Source: Sinotaia quadrata
Lineage: Eukaryota > Mollusca > Gastropoda > Architaenioglossa > Viviparidae
Direction of reading: 5' to 3'
DNA: 64,000 nt
NCBI GenBank assembly: GCA_028829895.1
Contig: CM054181.1
Location: forward strand, 111,077,360 to 111,141,359
A program made the translations under genes and the position numbers. Under the pieces are notes generated by a model. The model was not told the origin of the DNA, searched no databases, and saw only the letters and a list, made by a program, of their open reading frames with translations. Positions 1-11,715 of this stretch are shown piece by piece (position 1 is the first letter of the stretch; every line of letters begins with the position of its first letter).

Positions 1-1
1 A

Positions 2-169
2 CATGATTTGCCATCTAGCATAAACTTGGATAATCTTGGCTTGGACTTTGAACAGGTGCCTGGTCATGGAGATGAGAATGTTGATAATGCAGATGAAGAG
101 GCGAAGGATGGAGAGAACGTGAAGTGGAATTGTGGAAATGAAGAAGATTCTGAGAAAAAGACATTTTAG
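2..169 (+). CDS. C-terminal coding fragment of an unrecognised gene (partial at window edge)
   Basis: Frame 2 is open from the window edge to a TAG at 167-169, giving 55 codons. The translation begins HDLPSSINLDNLGLDFEQV and ends NEEDSEKKTF. It is acidic and hydrophilic, with Asp/Glu/Asn runs typical of an unstructured C-terminal tail. It is followed by more than 2 kb of very AT-rich, CpG-poor sequence with several AATAAA signals, as expected of a 3'UTR. The upstream exons are outside the window, so the family cannot be named. A splice acceptor may lie inside the fragment (tttgaacag, ending near 56). The fragment is short, and chance openness cannot be excluded. Confidence 0.45.
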   Translation, partial: HDLPSSINLDNLGLDFEQVPGHGDENVDNADEEAKDGENVKWNCGNEEDSEKKTF

Positions 170-2470
170 GCATTCTTTTGATAAAGACAGCTGATGAAAA
201 TGATATATCACAGTGTATATGAAAGAAAAACATTGCTAAAGGAAATATCAGAATGTGCTGCCCCCATTTCTTCATTGCAAACAAAAGTTGACACACTGCA
301 TATGGTATGTTTAATCATCATGAGCAATTATTGAGCTAATGCATCTCATAGTTGGGTTATAGTTTTGCTGTGCTTCTTAATCTAGCTTTTAACTCTCTTC
401 TGACATGTTCTTGGGCATTAAAGTTATGAAATTTTAAATTAATGAAGGTAGGTCACACTTTGCTCATTAAAATTTAATTTTGAGTACAAGTCAGTGGAGA
501 CTACACTTGGTTACTCAGTGTTTTTTGTATATGTATATATTTTTTCTTTCTTTCTTTTTTACATTAAATATCAAATTTCATCAGCGACAGTCAGTTGTGC
601 CAAAGATAGAGCAGTAGCCTCTTGCTCGGGTACCCAAAATTTGACTCCAGCTACTGCTGTCCGAATAAAATTACATGTAGAAAATCACCGAACACCAACT
701 CATGTAAAACTCTGCTAGATGCTTGAAAATTAGTGCAAGGTGAGAGCAAACATAAAACCTGAATAAGAAATTAAACATGTCTCACATCAAGAAAAGAAAG
801 TTAATGTACTTTGCATGCTTATTTTTAACACTCCAGGCAGCTTTGGGTTTACTGATCTAAGTGAAATATATTTATTCATGCAATTTTTTTAATATTCTTT
901 TTTCTTTCACACATTAAAAAATTTAACAATTCCAATGTCAGTTTATTAATATCTCAAAGTTAACAGAGTGAGGTAGTTTAATTTCATGAGAAGTTTCTTA
1001 GCTGAAAGTCCTAGATGCTAATTTTGCATGCAGAAGTTCAACATTCACATTCTGTCATGATGTTTTTATAACTGACATACTTCTTCCTAGCTCAGGATTG
1101 CTGAATTTAATATTGTGATTATAACGTGTCAACAGATCTAAATAGTATCCAGCACTTATGATTACAAAATATTTAATTATTAATATCTGAATTGTCATCA
1201 TTAGCTCTGCAGATTCCGAGTGTAGCATGAACAGTACTTAATGAATTCTCTGCATCCTCACAGTTCAAAGTGCTATATAGGCACATCTATCATTGGCATT
1301 TTTATTTTGAAATTAGTGGGTTTTTTGAACAACTAATATTGGTATTAAAAGCTATCCATTGGCAGTATTGCTGAAGCAGCATATACACTTTTTTCATGAT
1401 TCATGCATGAATATTTTCTCTGAAAGTGTCTGATTCTGAAATCAAAATATGCTTCTTTTAGAGAAAAACAACGGGTAAATAAAAATAGTTGTGTGTCTAT
1501 TTTGTAATTATTTTTGTGAATCGTTCCTATTAACAGTTCATATTTCTGTAAGGTAACTTGGCCAGTGTGCATGTGTGAGAGTTTATATTGTGTGTGCAAT
1601 GTGTAAGACTGGAACATCTTTTTGCTGTTATTGTTTTAACTCGTATGTAGTGCAATGTGCCTGAATAGACACACACACATATACATATATAAATATATAT
1701 ATATATCTGCATTCTGATGTAAAAAGTGATTTTAATATTTATTACCATTACATAATTCTTCACATGAATACTTCTGTGATTGTGTCGGTACATGCACTTC
1801 TGTGATTGTGTCGGTACATGCTTGTTCTGCTAAAACTTTTGGAATTTATTTTTATCACATACACACATCAGCTTTAATTCATCCTTGCAATCTCCCTTTC
1901 AAAAATAAAATAAATGGGAGTTGTTTGTTAGATGTATGAATAAATAAATAAGGAATATTTCAAATCCTTTTTTAACTCATCATCTGAGATATATACTGGG
2001 GGGGAGGGGCTGTAGGAGAGAGATATATGCAAAAGAGTGTTTTATAGTTTTAATTATGTGTGTGTGAAAGTACGAGTAAATCACAAGATACTTTAACTTG
2101 AAATATAATTTTAATGTCACAAATTGTGCAAGGGGGCCTAACTATTATTTTTAAATGTTAGAAGTTATGTCCCTTAGACAGCCCAACATGTTTCCCCTTC
2201 ATTGGTTTACTTAAATTATTGTTCTTTTATGATAACAATAGTTTCAAACCTTTGGATGTTGGTCTTTTTTGTAGAATTGATTTTTATTGTATATATTATC
2301 TGATAATAGATGATATTTAAGTTAATTGTCTAAGGTTAAATTCTGCTGCTACACAATGATTTTGTAAAACATTAGTTATTAGAATTGGTATGTACCAATT
2401 TAGCAACAATTTATTTATATTATATATTTATAAAAAAATATATTTTTGTTTTAAAAAAAATAAAATAAAG
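170..2470 (+). other. AT-rich, CpG-poor stretch, probable 3'UTR of the gene ending at 169
   Basis: No convincing ORF is present. The stretch is strongly AT-rich with homopolymer A and T runs. Candidate polyadenylation hexamers AATAAA occur near 1904-1909 and 2459-2464. A 26-bp direct duplication (cttctgtgattgtgtcggta core) lies at about 1769-1820. The 3'UTR assignment rests on composition and position only. Confidence 0.35.
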
Positions 2471-4560
2471 GAAAAACATTGTTAGCGTGATGTTATTTAT
2501 TTAAATTGTAACTGATACTAGTATATTCCAGATTTATATAATATGAACATAATGTAAATAAATAAAACCATGACAAAAGACTTTTTTTCTCTGAACAACA
2601 TCATAAATTTAATACAAAACATATAAACTTGATTACTTTTACAGAAAAAGAAAATGTATTCACATTATAAGATATTTTCACACTCTCTCTCTCTCTCTCT
2701 CAAACTTTCATGCAGAATCATTTAGAAGTCTTAAAAATCTCTTTATAAACAAGTATGTCTCACTTGTCTTTCAGAATTTAAAAACAAACAAAAAACATAT
2801 GTAAAATCTAATCTATAAAATATGAATCACAAAACAACATATTTTCATTCATGTTTAAACTGCATGCAATCAAGGACGTTAAATATGAACACAGTTTTTA
2901 GACAGATGAATGGTTGATGTCTGTCAAAGGCAAACGGTAAATATATAAATGCTATAACTCACATTATATTTATTTTTTTTTTTATATTACATTATTTTAA
3001 ACAATATAATAGCATTATTATACATCCAGAGTGTAGCCTTTAATACAGTATTCTGACTAAAATGATTACCGTGTGCCGTCCTTAGAATGCACTTGCTAGG
3101 TATTTAGTTTTGGATTAAGAAAATAATTGGGACAATTATATGTTTAGTTTTTTCTGATTTTGCAATCACCAACGCAATGCAATTTTCTTTTAAAACAAAT
3201 TAAAAAATGAAATATTTGAAAAATATTTTAGTACAGCACATAAAAACAAAGACTTTATGCTTCTTTGAATTTGAAAAGAAAGATGATTGTATTTAAGAGA
3301 GTATTTTAGTTCATGTTTGATGAATTTTGATTACATTTGGAAAAACCGTTCTTTGACAAAAGACTTTAAATGAAGAGGTAAGTTTAAGCAAGAGATTGAA
3401 ATGGGACAAAATCCATTTATATCTTGCTTAAAGTGTCAGTTAAATAATATATAAATATAATATATATATATATATATATACATATGTATATAAATAAAAT
3501 AAAAACTAAATATTGTTTGCAGCAAGATTTTGGCTTCATTTCATTTTATTCGTACATAAACACAAAATGATGCATGTTGATTATAAAAATCCACTTTTAG
3601 AGATAATATTTAATTACAAATACATTCTTTGTTAACACAATGAATAAAATTGTTGGTAGGAAATATTGAAAGTAATAAGATATATATGTATTCCAACTGC
3701 TGTCAAAAACAACAAACATCAAACATTGTAATCATCCCATAATTTATTTATACAAAAAAGATGTTTTCAGTTTTATAGTGCTTAGTTGGAATATAAAAAA
3801 AATGTTAGCTGTATAGAATGTCCAATCATGAAATTAATATTGTATGATATACTGATAAGGGACAACTAAAAATTATCAAACACAATATTCATTTAACAAT
3901 TAAATAGTACCTTTCTATCCTGATAGTGTACTTTTTTTTTTAACCAGTGTTTATGATCAAAGTCTGAATACATTATATTAATAAAACAGAATGATAAAAA
4001 TCAGCCTGTATTAATAAAATCACGATTTAAAATAAAACACTTGCAATGACAGTATAGGTACTTACATTAATCAATTTGACATTTCTACTACAGTACAAAA
4101 GAACAAAAAAAGTTGATGGAGAAATAATATTCATAAGTTATGTTTAGGATAATTTTTCTTCACAAAAACCAACACACATATGTACACACACACACACACA
4201 ACACAAACGTAAAAATAAATTAAAATAATATACTTTTAAAAAAAAATGGTAATAATGTCTTATTTTTAATGGTAATATATTTTAAAGATGGTATTACTTG
4301 TCATTTTATCTTTGATCACTGATGAGCTAGCAAAACATTTGAATCAATACTGTGGCAGAAGCTAACAGTTCTATGTGTGGAAATGAAAGCTTTAAAATAT
4401 CGTTTTTGTGGGACAGAATGGCAGCTGGTACAAATTATAATAAATGTTATAACTGTGGTGCCCCCAGTTCCTGCCCACAATTCCTCTGTGTAAAATCAAC
4501 ATTTTCATGTAGTGCTCCCCCACACAGACTAATTATTAGCAACAGCATTGGGAAAGAAAT
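2471..4560. other. AT-rich intergenic DNA with microsatellites
   Basis: No gene is seen. It holds a (CT)n run at 2683-2701, an (AT)n run at about 3457-3480, and a (CA)n run near 4186-4200, in a background of A/T homopolymers. Confidence 0.6.
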
Positions 4561-4839
4561 AATGCTGTTCACTAAAGGTAGACAGAAATGTGTACACATA
4601 ATTTTACTGTCCATTCAGAGTGAACAGGAACATGTACACATTTAGCTGTTCATCCAGGGTAGACAGAAACATGTACATATAATGCTGTTATTTCAGGATG
4701 GTTAGAAACGTGTACATATAATGCTGTTATTCAGGGTGGATACTAACATTTACATATAATGCTGTTATTCAGGAAGAATAGAAATATGTACACATAATGC
4801 TGTTTGATCAGGGTGAACACAAATATGTACATATTATCC
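4561..4839. repeat. Degenerate minisatellite, about 40-bp unit, about 7 copies
   Basis: The unit contains aatgctgttattcagggtg followed by acagaaacatgtacatat. Copies are diverged but in register from aatgctgttc at 4561 to atgtacatatta near 4839. Confidence 0.75.
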
Positions 4840-4899
4840 AGCAGTGCTATGATTAAATCCCTTTCTCCCTTGCCTCAGAACTGATAAATTATTATCTAG

Positions 4900-5425
4900 T
4901 GTGGTTTATATTAGACAGATATATTTAAAGTGGTTCATGTATATAGATAAGTGTTAAAAGCAGAGGTTCATTTACAGGTGTTCTTTAGTTCTTGAAGTGA
5001 TTTGCATCAGATATTTCTTGTACAAGTGGTTCATATTAGGACATTTAAAGTGGTTTTATCTAGGACAGAATTGTGTTTTAAGTGGTTCACATTGGATATG
5101 TTTATAGCAAATCCGAGGGGGAAAATACGTTAAAAGTGGACACTCATGGTTAAAATGGTTTGCATTAGATAGATTTATATTTGAATTATAGGATATATCA
5201 TGCTCATAAAGGACAGATCTGTGTTTAAAGTGGTTCATTCAGGATATATTTAGAATAGAGATAATGTGGTTCACTAACTACATTAGCATGACCCATATTC
5301 AAAGTGCTTCTTATATGCATACAGTTTTATTGATAGATTCATGCTTCTGATAGTTCACATAAGACAGATTCATGCACAAGATAGTTCATATAAGACAAAT
5401 TCGTGTTTTAAAGTGGTTCAAATAG
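4900..5425. repeat. Highly degenerate repeat region with recurring gtggttca motif
   Basis: The motif gtggttca or close variants recurs about a dozen times (for example near 4931, 5027, 5081, 5231, 5267 and 5414), usually followed by an agacagatt-like segment. Spacing is irregular, which suggests an old, decayed minisatellite. Confidence 0.5.
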
Positions 5426-6240
5426 CAATACAGAGCATTCTAATTATTGTCTAACACCCCTCTAAAAATGTGGGAACATGGGAATGAATGATGTGCATAG
5501 GAAACTAGTGAAACTAGCTTTTAACCTAGCTTATTACAGACAAGTTAAGACTTTAGCCTAAGAGTTCTCATAATGAAGTATGCATAGAACCCATGCTGTT
5601 TTTTGCCTGGCAAATTTTAGGTTTTAGGTGGAATTCAATGATTTTGCACAACAGTTATTTCTGCATTTCATGACCTTGTCAGTTTTAGTGACTGAGGCAG
5701 TCAAGTGGCTTGCCTAGAACAGTGAAATGTAAAACACAAGAATTAATTAAGGACACAATACTGAGAGTACATATTATTTTATTTTGAATTAATTCTCGGG
5801 ACTATCATGGAGATAGCTGTGCAGTAAATAGTAAAAAAATGTTTATTCAATGAAAGTGGGTAAATCTGTGTGTGTGTTGTTTTTTTCAAACTGACAAGAG
5901 TCAAATAATTTAATTATAATTGAAAAGTGGCTACTTCTCAAAGCACATGATTGTAAGTCCTTTCAATGATATGCACAAATGTCACTTTTATTGTTGTTGC
6001 TTAATCTGTTACTAGAGTGCTTAGACCTAGAAGAGTAAAGGGGAACTAGCAAAATTAAAATTAGTTTTAGAATAAACCTAATCCTGGTTCAGGCATACAT
6101 CATATTTAACCTTTCCAAATTTCTCTAAAGCTAGGTTCATTTTGGTCCTTCAGACTGGTCTATGCATTCCACTTCTCTGGTAGGTAACTGTTAGTTATGT
6201 GTTACTGCTAAAGTTTACTTAGATAAAAAATTGTTAGGAC
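5426..6240. other. Unassigned AT-rich DNA
   Basis: No supported gene, array or structural element was seen. Confidence 0.5.
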
Positions 6241-6690
6241 ACTAAACTGTAATTATATTCAAAGGAGACGACACAAAACGAAACGACAGGTTGAGTGTCG
6301 AGCTAAGCCTCTAACTACGTCACGAGCGTGCGTCCACGTCACTAGATGTGTTCGATGACGCCAGTGAGAGCAGATTTACAGGTTGAGCCAGTGCGCGACT
6401 GGTAGGACAAGGAAGTGAACACAACAAAACGATTCCTTTCTAGCTTTTAAGTGCAAGTCCTTGCCAAAGAAAGGACAAGTTTATGGCGCCTAAAATGAAT
6501 TTTTAAAAAAATACATATTATGACCTGTATTGTCCTTGTGGTGATGCTACCGTTAACCTCGCAGTAGCAAACGAGATTGCGTACTTAAAGCTTACGCTAC
6601 ACCAGCGTTTCCAACGAATTAAAGAGCCAGGTCACAGTGATTCGAATTTCAAACGACAGCAATCGACAATACAGCTGAGGTTCGAACCCA
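6241..6690. promoter_or_regulatory. CpG-richer patch with three CRE-like sites
   Basis: CpG density rises abruptly compared with the preceding 6 kb. Three CRE-like elements lie within 50 bp: tacgtcac (6316-6323), cacgtcac (6335-6342) and gatgacgcc (6354-6362). This could be a promoter or enhancer, but no adjacent exon could be established. A B-box-like ggttcgaaccc lies at 6679-6689 without a matching A box. Confidence 0.25.
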
Positions 6691-6940
6691 GTTCAGACTT
6701 GAGTGCCTGTCCTAATGCAGGTCTACAGAACCCAATTACAACTTTAGCGCCTGCCTACTACAAAGTTTTATGGAACCCAATTACAATATATGTGCCCTAC
6801 TGCATGTCTATGGAACCCATTTCCGACTTTTGTACTACTGCCGCCTATGAAATACATTTCCGACTCGAGTGTCCTACTGATGGTCTCTGGAATCCAGTTC
6901 TTCTAACTTTGGTGCCTGTCCTACCGCAGATGAATGCATT
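6691..6940. repeat. Degenerate minisatellite, 38-47 bp unit, about 6 copies
   Basis: The recurring core is gaacccaattacaacttt followed by gtgcctgtcctact and a gcaggtctatg-like end. The unit length varies. A short plus-strand ORF across it only reflects the repeat. Confidence 0.6.
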
Positions 6941-7757
6941 TAACGTGCATCATGATGTAACGAGCACAAGCGTCAAATTATTTTGAAGGAGGCAAAATCG
7001 GCCTGAGACTGGTAGAACCGTGCAAGGCCCAGAAACAAATACACCACAATGAGAACCGGGGCTGTTTGTACGTTCTTGCACTAAATTCACCAAGCGTCCA
7101 TTCGTCGGTCTTATAATAAACATCGTTCGCAATTATAAGGATTAGGCGGGTCTCTCAGAGGGTGGAGGGGAGGGGAAGAGAGCATAATCTCTGGACTGAC
7201 CTACCTTAAATTGACATATAGTATTCGAGCAGATCAGAAGCGTGCCCGGTCTGAATATTCGTCTCCGAGAATCAGAGACTTGTCGCCTCAGACTTTCCTT
7301 CTATTTTTAAAATCCTAAGTTTATAGCTGAGACTTACCTATGAGAACTTAAGAAACAAACCCACACAGTCATAATACTTTTAATAGGCGATAAAGGGGGA
7401 GAGATATAACGTAACAATGGACCCACCCTTTTAATGTTGCTTTTATGCATGAATATCAGTCAAATAGTGTATTAATTGCTCCATTTCTGTAATCTTCCAA
7501 TGAATGACATAGAAACAGCATGTCACAAAATGAAGGTGGTGGTGGTTTGGGAAGGGGGGGGATGTGTGGTGGTGGTAGGAAATACAAATTGTGTACCAGG
7601 AAAGAAGAAAATAATGGTATGAGGTTACTATTTATAGTTTTAAGAACGAGTGGCAAAAGAAAGTGCCGACGTACGAACATATATAAGTATGAAATACACC
7701 ACGGAAAGCTCCGACTTTTACAGCGACCACCGTAAATGTAAACCTCATTTGATGTAA

Positions 7758-8003
7758 GTAGTATTTATATCTGTCAATTATTATTCAAAGCAACTGATCT
7801 TTGTAATATTAAGGTACCATTATTACCAATATTTATATCTGTCAATTATTATTCAAAGCAACTGATCTTTGTAATATTAAGGTACCAATATTTATATCTG
7901 TCAATTATTATTAACAAAGCACACTGATCTTTGTTAAAGTTACCAATATTTATAGCTTTCAAATATTATTCAAAGCATTCTGATCTTTGATAAGATTACC
8001 AAT
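7758..8003. repeat. Minisatellite, about 55-60 bp unit, 4 copies
   Basis: The units share tatttatatctgtcaattat, ttattcaaagcaactgatct and a ttaccaa end. The first two copies are nearly identical and the last two are diverged. Confidence 0.8.
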
Positions 8004-10257
8004 CTGATATTAATTGCACTAAAAGGGAAAAAATGACCACCAGTACAAAATTGTTGTAATTTGTTTATTTTTTCCTTCATTTTTAGGTTAGTCGCTTTTT
8101 GAAAAAAAAATAATATTCGAAATAAATATTTATAGACCAATTACAAATTTTCCTGACTTTCGTGAAAAAACAAAAAATAAACGGGGACACTTTTATTCGA
8201 AGTAACAAGTAATCGATAACAGAGAAATATTACACTTTGTCAAACAAAACTTTAATTTATTTTTTTATATTGTTTGTTATCTTTGGATGTGTTGAGGGTA
8301 AGTGTGTACGAGGGAGTGTATCTGACAAGAACACTCCATCACATCATGTGACAACACATATGGTGGGTCTGTAAGTAAAAAAATAAATAAACGAGTGTTT
8401 ATTGCAGCGCAACAAACAAATAATGCACTTTTCGTACAAATAATATGGTCTCGACCAATACCACTCATTTACCCCCATAAATTTGACAATTTGAAGAAAA
8501 ACCCCTTCATAATGCGATGTCCCAAACATTTCGCTTCATTACACCCACAATGCACGCGAATCTCCTCACGTGCTGCTATTTAGTCGATTCGTCATTTCCT
8601 CCTTAAATGTAAATCTTTAGCTTTCATTAAAATTTACAAGTCGTCAGGGAACTGGCACACTTAATGCTAATGTAGATTGACAATGACCTGAAAACGACTA
8701 AGCTAAGCTGGTTAACGATTAAACTGTATATTGAGTTGTTTAGCACAACTGCCATTACCATTATGCCACTGACTATTAAACTAGCATACCCCCCCCCCCA
8801 CACACACACACACAAAAAAATGTCGATCTACATTTGATTTGCTGGAGGTCAAGGTCGTACAAAAACTTTCCAGTTTGGTACGCAGTAAAGTGCGAAATGC
8901 GTTGCTCATGGTTCAGTGTTATAAATACTGTTGCAAGGTCATCACTGAAGAGTGAAGATGGTGTCTGAGATGCATGTATTCATTCTGTAATTCTAGGAGA
9001 GAGGAATTAGCTTGCATATCGGCAAGAAACATCTTGGCTGATAAATGACGAATAAGATGTAGGAAGGCATTGACACCATTTTGAGCAATAATTATGATCT
9101 TGCCGCCAAAATGGTTTTTTTTTTAATCGATAGAAATACCTGCAATTAATATTTTATTGTGCAAGTTGCTGCTAAGCTACGCTACAGCACCATAGCTTAC
9201 TAGACCACAATAAAATGTAGACATCTCGTCATGTTTTAAGTTTGAAATATCTTTACGAACATAATTTACAATAAAATGTGACTTATACATCTGATTCTAA
9301 TGTACACGTAAATTATACAAAATAAATTAGCGTGAAGGTCAAAACCTTTAGCGTAAACAGACCGTAACACGAAGCAGTCAGACCAGGAAACGAATGGATT
9401 GAAATAAAAACAAAACGAGATTCAATTTAAATAATAATAAATCAATAAATGTGTGGTTGATTTGGCTAACATTTCTTCTACTCAAGTCTTTAGCTGCAAC
9501 AAACTCAAACCGCGAGAGCGGTGACTGAATCACACGGCGATGCTCAGATCTGATTTTAATATGTTTAAAAAAAAAAAAAAAAGTGCAAATGTCAGTTTTG
9601 ATATTAAAAGACAAATAAAATCTCGTTCGTATACCTTGTTGTCTCTTTTAAAAAAAATAATAATTATTATATCATGAAATCAAAAGTTCACAAGGTCAAC
9701 GGAATGAGATTATCAGAATTAGCATTTCAACGGTCAAAACAAAAAATAAAAGCATAACGTTAGAATACCATTTCCAAAAATTAAATTGAAAATACACTCC
9801 ATTATAAATGAGCGTCACTCCCTTACCGAGGTAGGGTGGAAGAACGTCACATTAAAGCTGGATCAGAAAACAATCTAGCTCAAGAAGTTTAAAAGTTCTC
9901 TTTTTTAAAATTAAAAAATATATATATATCCACCCGCCACCCACCTGCAAAGAAATTCTGACAGTCCAGCTTGCGAAAAGATGAGACATTATTTGTAATT
10001 GATACACAACATTCTCTGTTGAGTTCAAAGGGCAATCACAGGTGCAAAATACGTCATTTACAATTTCTCTGCTCCTTCTCTCAAACAGATATACATTTTT
10101 TTTTTTTAAGTTAACGAAGAAAGCCCAGGAAAATGTTTCGTTTGTAAAATAACTATGTCGGTGAAAATATGAGTGTAAGATTTTTACTCGGTTTTTTTTT
10201 TTTTTAAAATATGAAATATATCTTGAGTGTGATTGAAGGTTATTACTAGTTACTTAA
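8004..10257. other. Unassigned AT-rich DNA with homopolymers
   Basis: No supported gene. It contains a C11 run joined to (CA)n at 8789-8814, a poly(A) run near 9568-9582 and several T runs. Short ORFs here have no coding character. Confidence 0.5.
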
Positions 10258-10800
10258 AATCCAGTCTACAGAGTCAGTGACAGGTTAATCCATGTTGCCC
10301 AACGCCCAGTCGTCACCTTGATGAATGTTTAGTACTAATTGTCCAGTGAAGAATTCACAGTGATTGGAGGAATAATCCATGTTTGCCCAAATCCAGTTTC
10401 AACAGAGATGATTGGCTAGTGCTTGTTGACCAAATTTCAGTCTGCATAATGGATGAAGTAACTAGTTTTAGTGTCCACGTCTGCATAGAGATAGAGGGCC
10501 AGTAATACTTGCCCAAATCCACTTGCGACTAGAGTTAAAAGTCCTAGTTTCCAAGCGTCCATTTACCACAGTAATTGGAGAGCTATTTCTAGTAAGTCAA
10601 TGGGCATTTTGCCTTGAAGGCTAGTCCTAATTACTCAGTGTCCAATCTACACAAGGGAGGACTGTCTTAGTTGCCTTTCGTCCAGTCTGCAAGGTGAATG
10701 AATGGCTAGTCCTAGTTGCCCTGTACTCAGTTCACACAACAATCGCAAGGCTAGAGTTATGTCTCCAGCAATTTTGTAATCAGGAGTGCACGGCTAAAGC
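10258..10800. repeat. Highly degenerate tandem array, about 50-60 bp unit, about 10 copies
   Basis: The recurring words are ccagtctgca, gatgaatggctagtcctagtt and gcccaaatccag in the same order throughout. Copies are strongly diverged, so boundaries are approximate. Confidence 0.55.
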
Positions 10801-11505
10801 AAGACAGTCCAATTGCCGATTGGTTATCTAATTAATATCTACACGACACTCGGACAAACTATGAGAGCTAATATCTGCATTACTCCGATATGACGGGCTC
10901 GCTTCCATAAATAGAATACATATATTTACAATCAAACACAAGTATCCATAACAGACGTAGTTGCTGAACAATTTTATATTTGCGTCATTCACAGCGCTGA
11001 TTCGCACCTTGTCAAAAGTTTCTCTGCAGACCAGATTTTCGAGACAACCCATTCACGTCATCAGAGAGCAATAATGGAGCCTGCACAAAGGGGGTCAATA
11101 GGTGCCACTCATCCAATAATAGAGACACAAATTCACCCGTATTTCTGTCAATAAGAACGATGTGTCATGGTACAGAGGGGATGGGGCAAAATTGAGTGCG
11201 TGGGTGGTCGAAGGATGATTTGAATTAGGAAGCCATTGTCATATTTGAATTGACAAGAAACGGTTTCTAAAGGAAATGTGCAGAATTATCAATTGAACTG
11301 AACTAACAGTGACAATGTTAGTACTGTCTCCTTAACAGAATCAGTCATAATTCATCTTCACTCCACTATATACAAATAAAACGCTTGTATTTTCCAGACG
11401 ACATATGAAAAATTGTTTACATGGTTTGGGTTTTGTTTCCGGTGTTTTTTGTTTTGTTTTGTTAAGCTATTTGGTTTTCTTTTCTGTGTTGATTTTTTTC
11501 TTCTG

Positions 11506-11511
11506 TTTATT
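11506..11511 (-). terminator. Candidate polyadenylation signal of the membrane-protein gene
   Basis: tttatt on the plus strand reads AATAAA on the minus strand, about 205 nt downstream of the TGA at 11718-11716. The position is plausible for a short 3'UTR. There is no other support. Confidence 0.3.
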
Positions 11512-11715
11512 TTGGTAAAAATTACGTGAATGTTTCTTTAAATTTTACCTCAACTCATTCTTAAGATATGTCACATATGGAAGCATTTTTTACATGAGAA
11601 AAACATATCTTTTCTCCAATAATAAAATTCTGCATTCTTTTTGCTCATAATTATCCTCGCTCAGAGTAGGGAGCATGGTTGCAGTAGAGTTGAACGAAAT
11701 CTCAACAACACGACC

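Noticed and set aside
6595..6690. Possible tRNA or tRNA-derived SINE with B-box ggttcgaaccc at 6679
   Set aside because: No acceptable A box at the right distance and no cloverleaf. A similar weak B-box near 24150 on the minus strand failed the same test.
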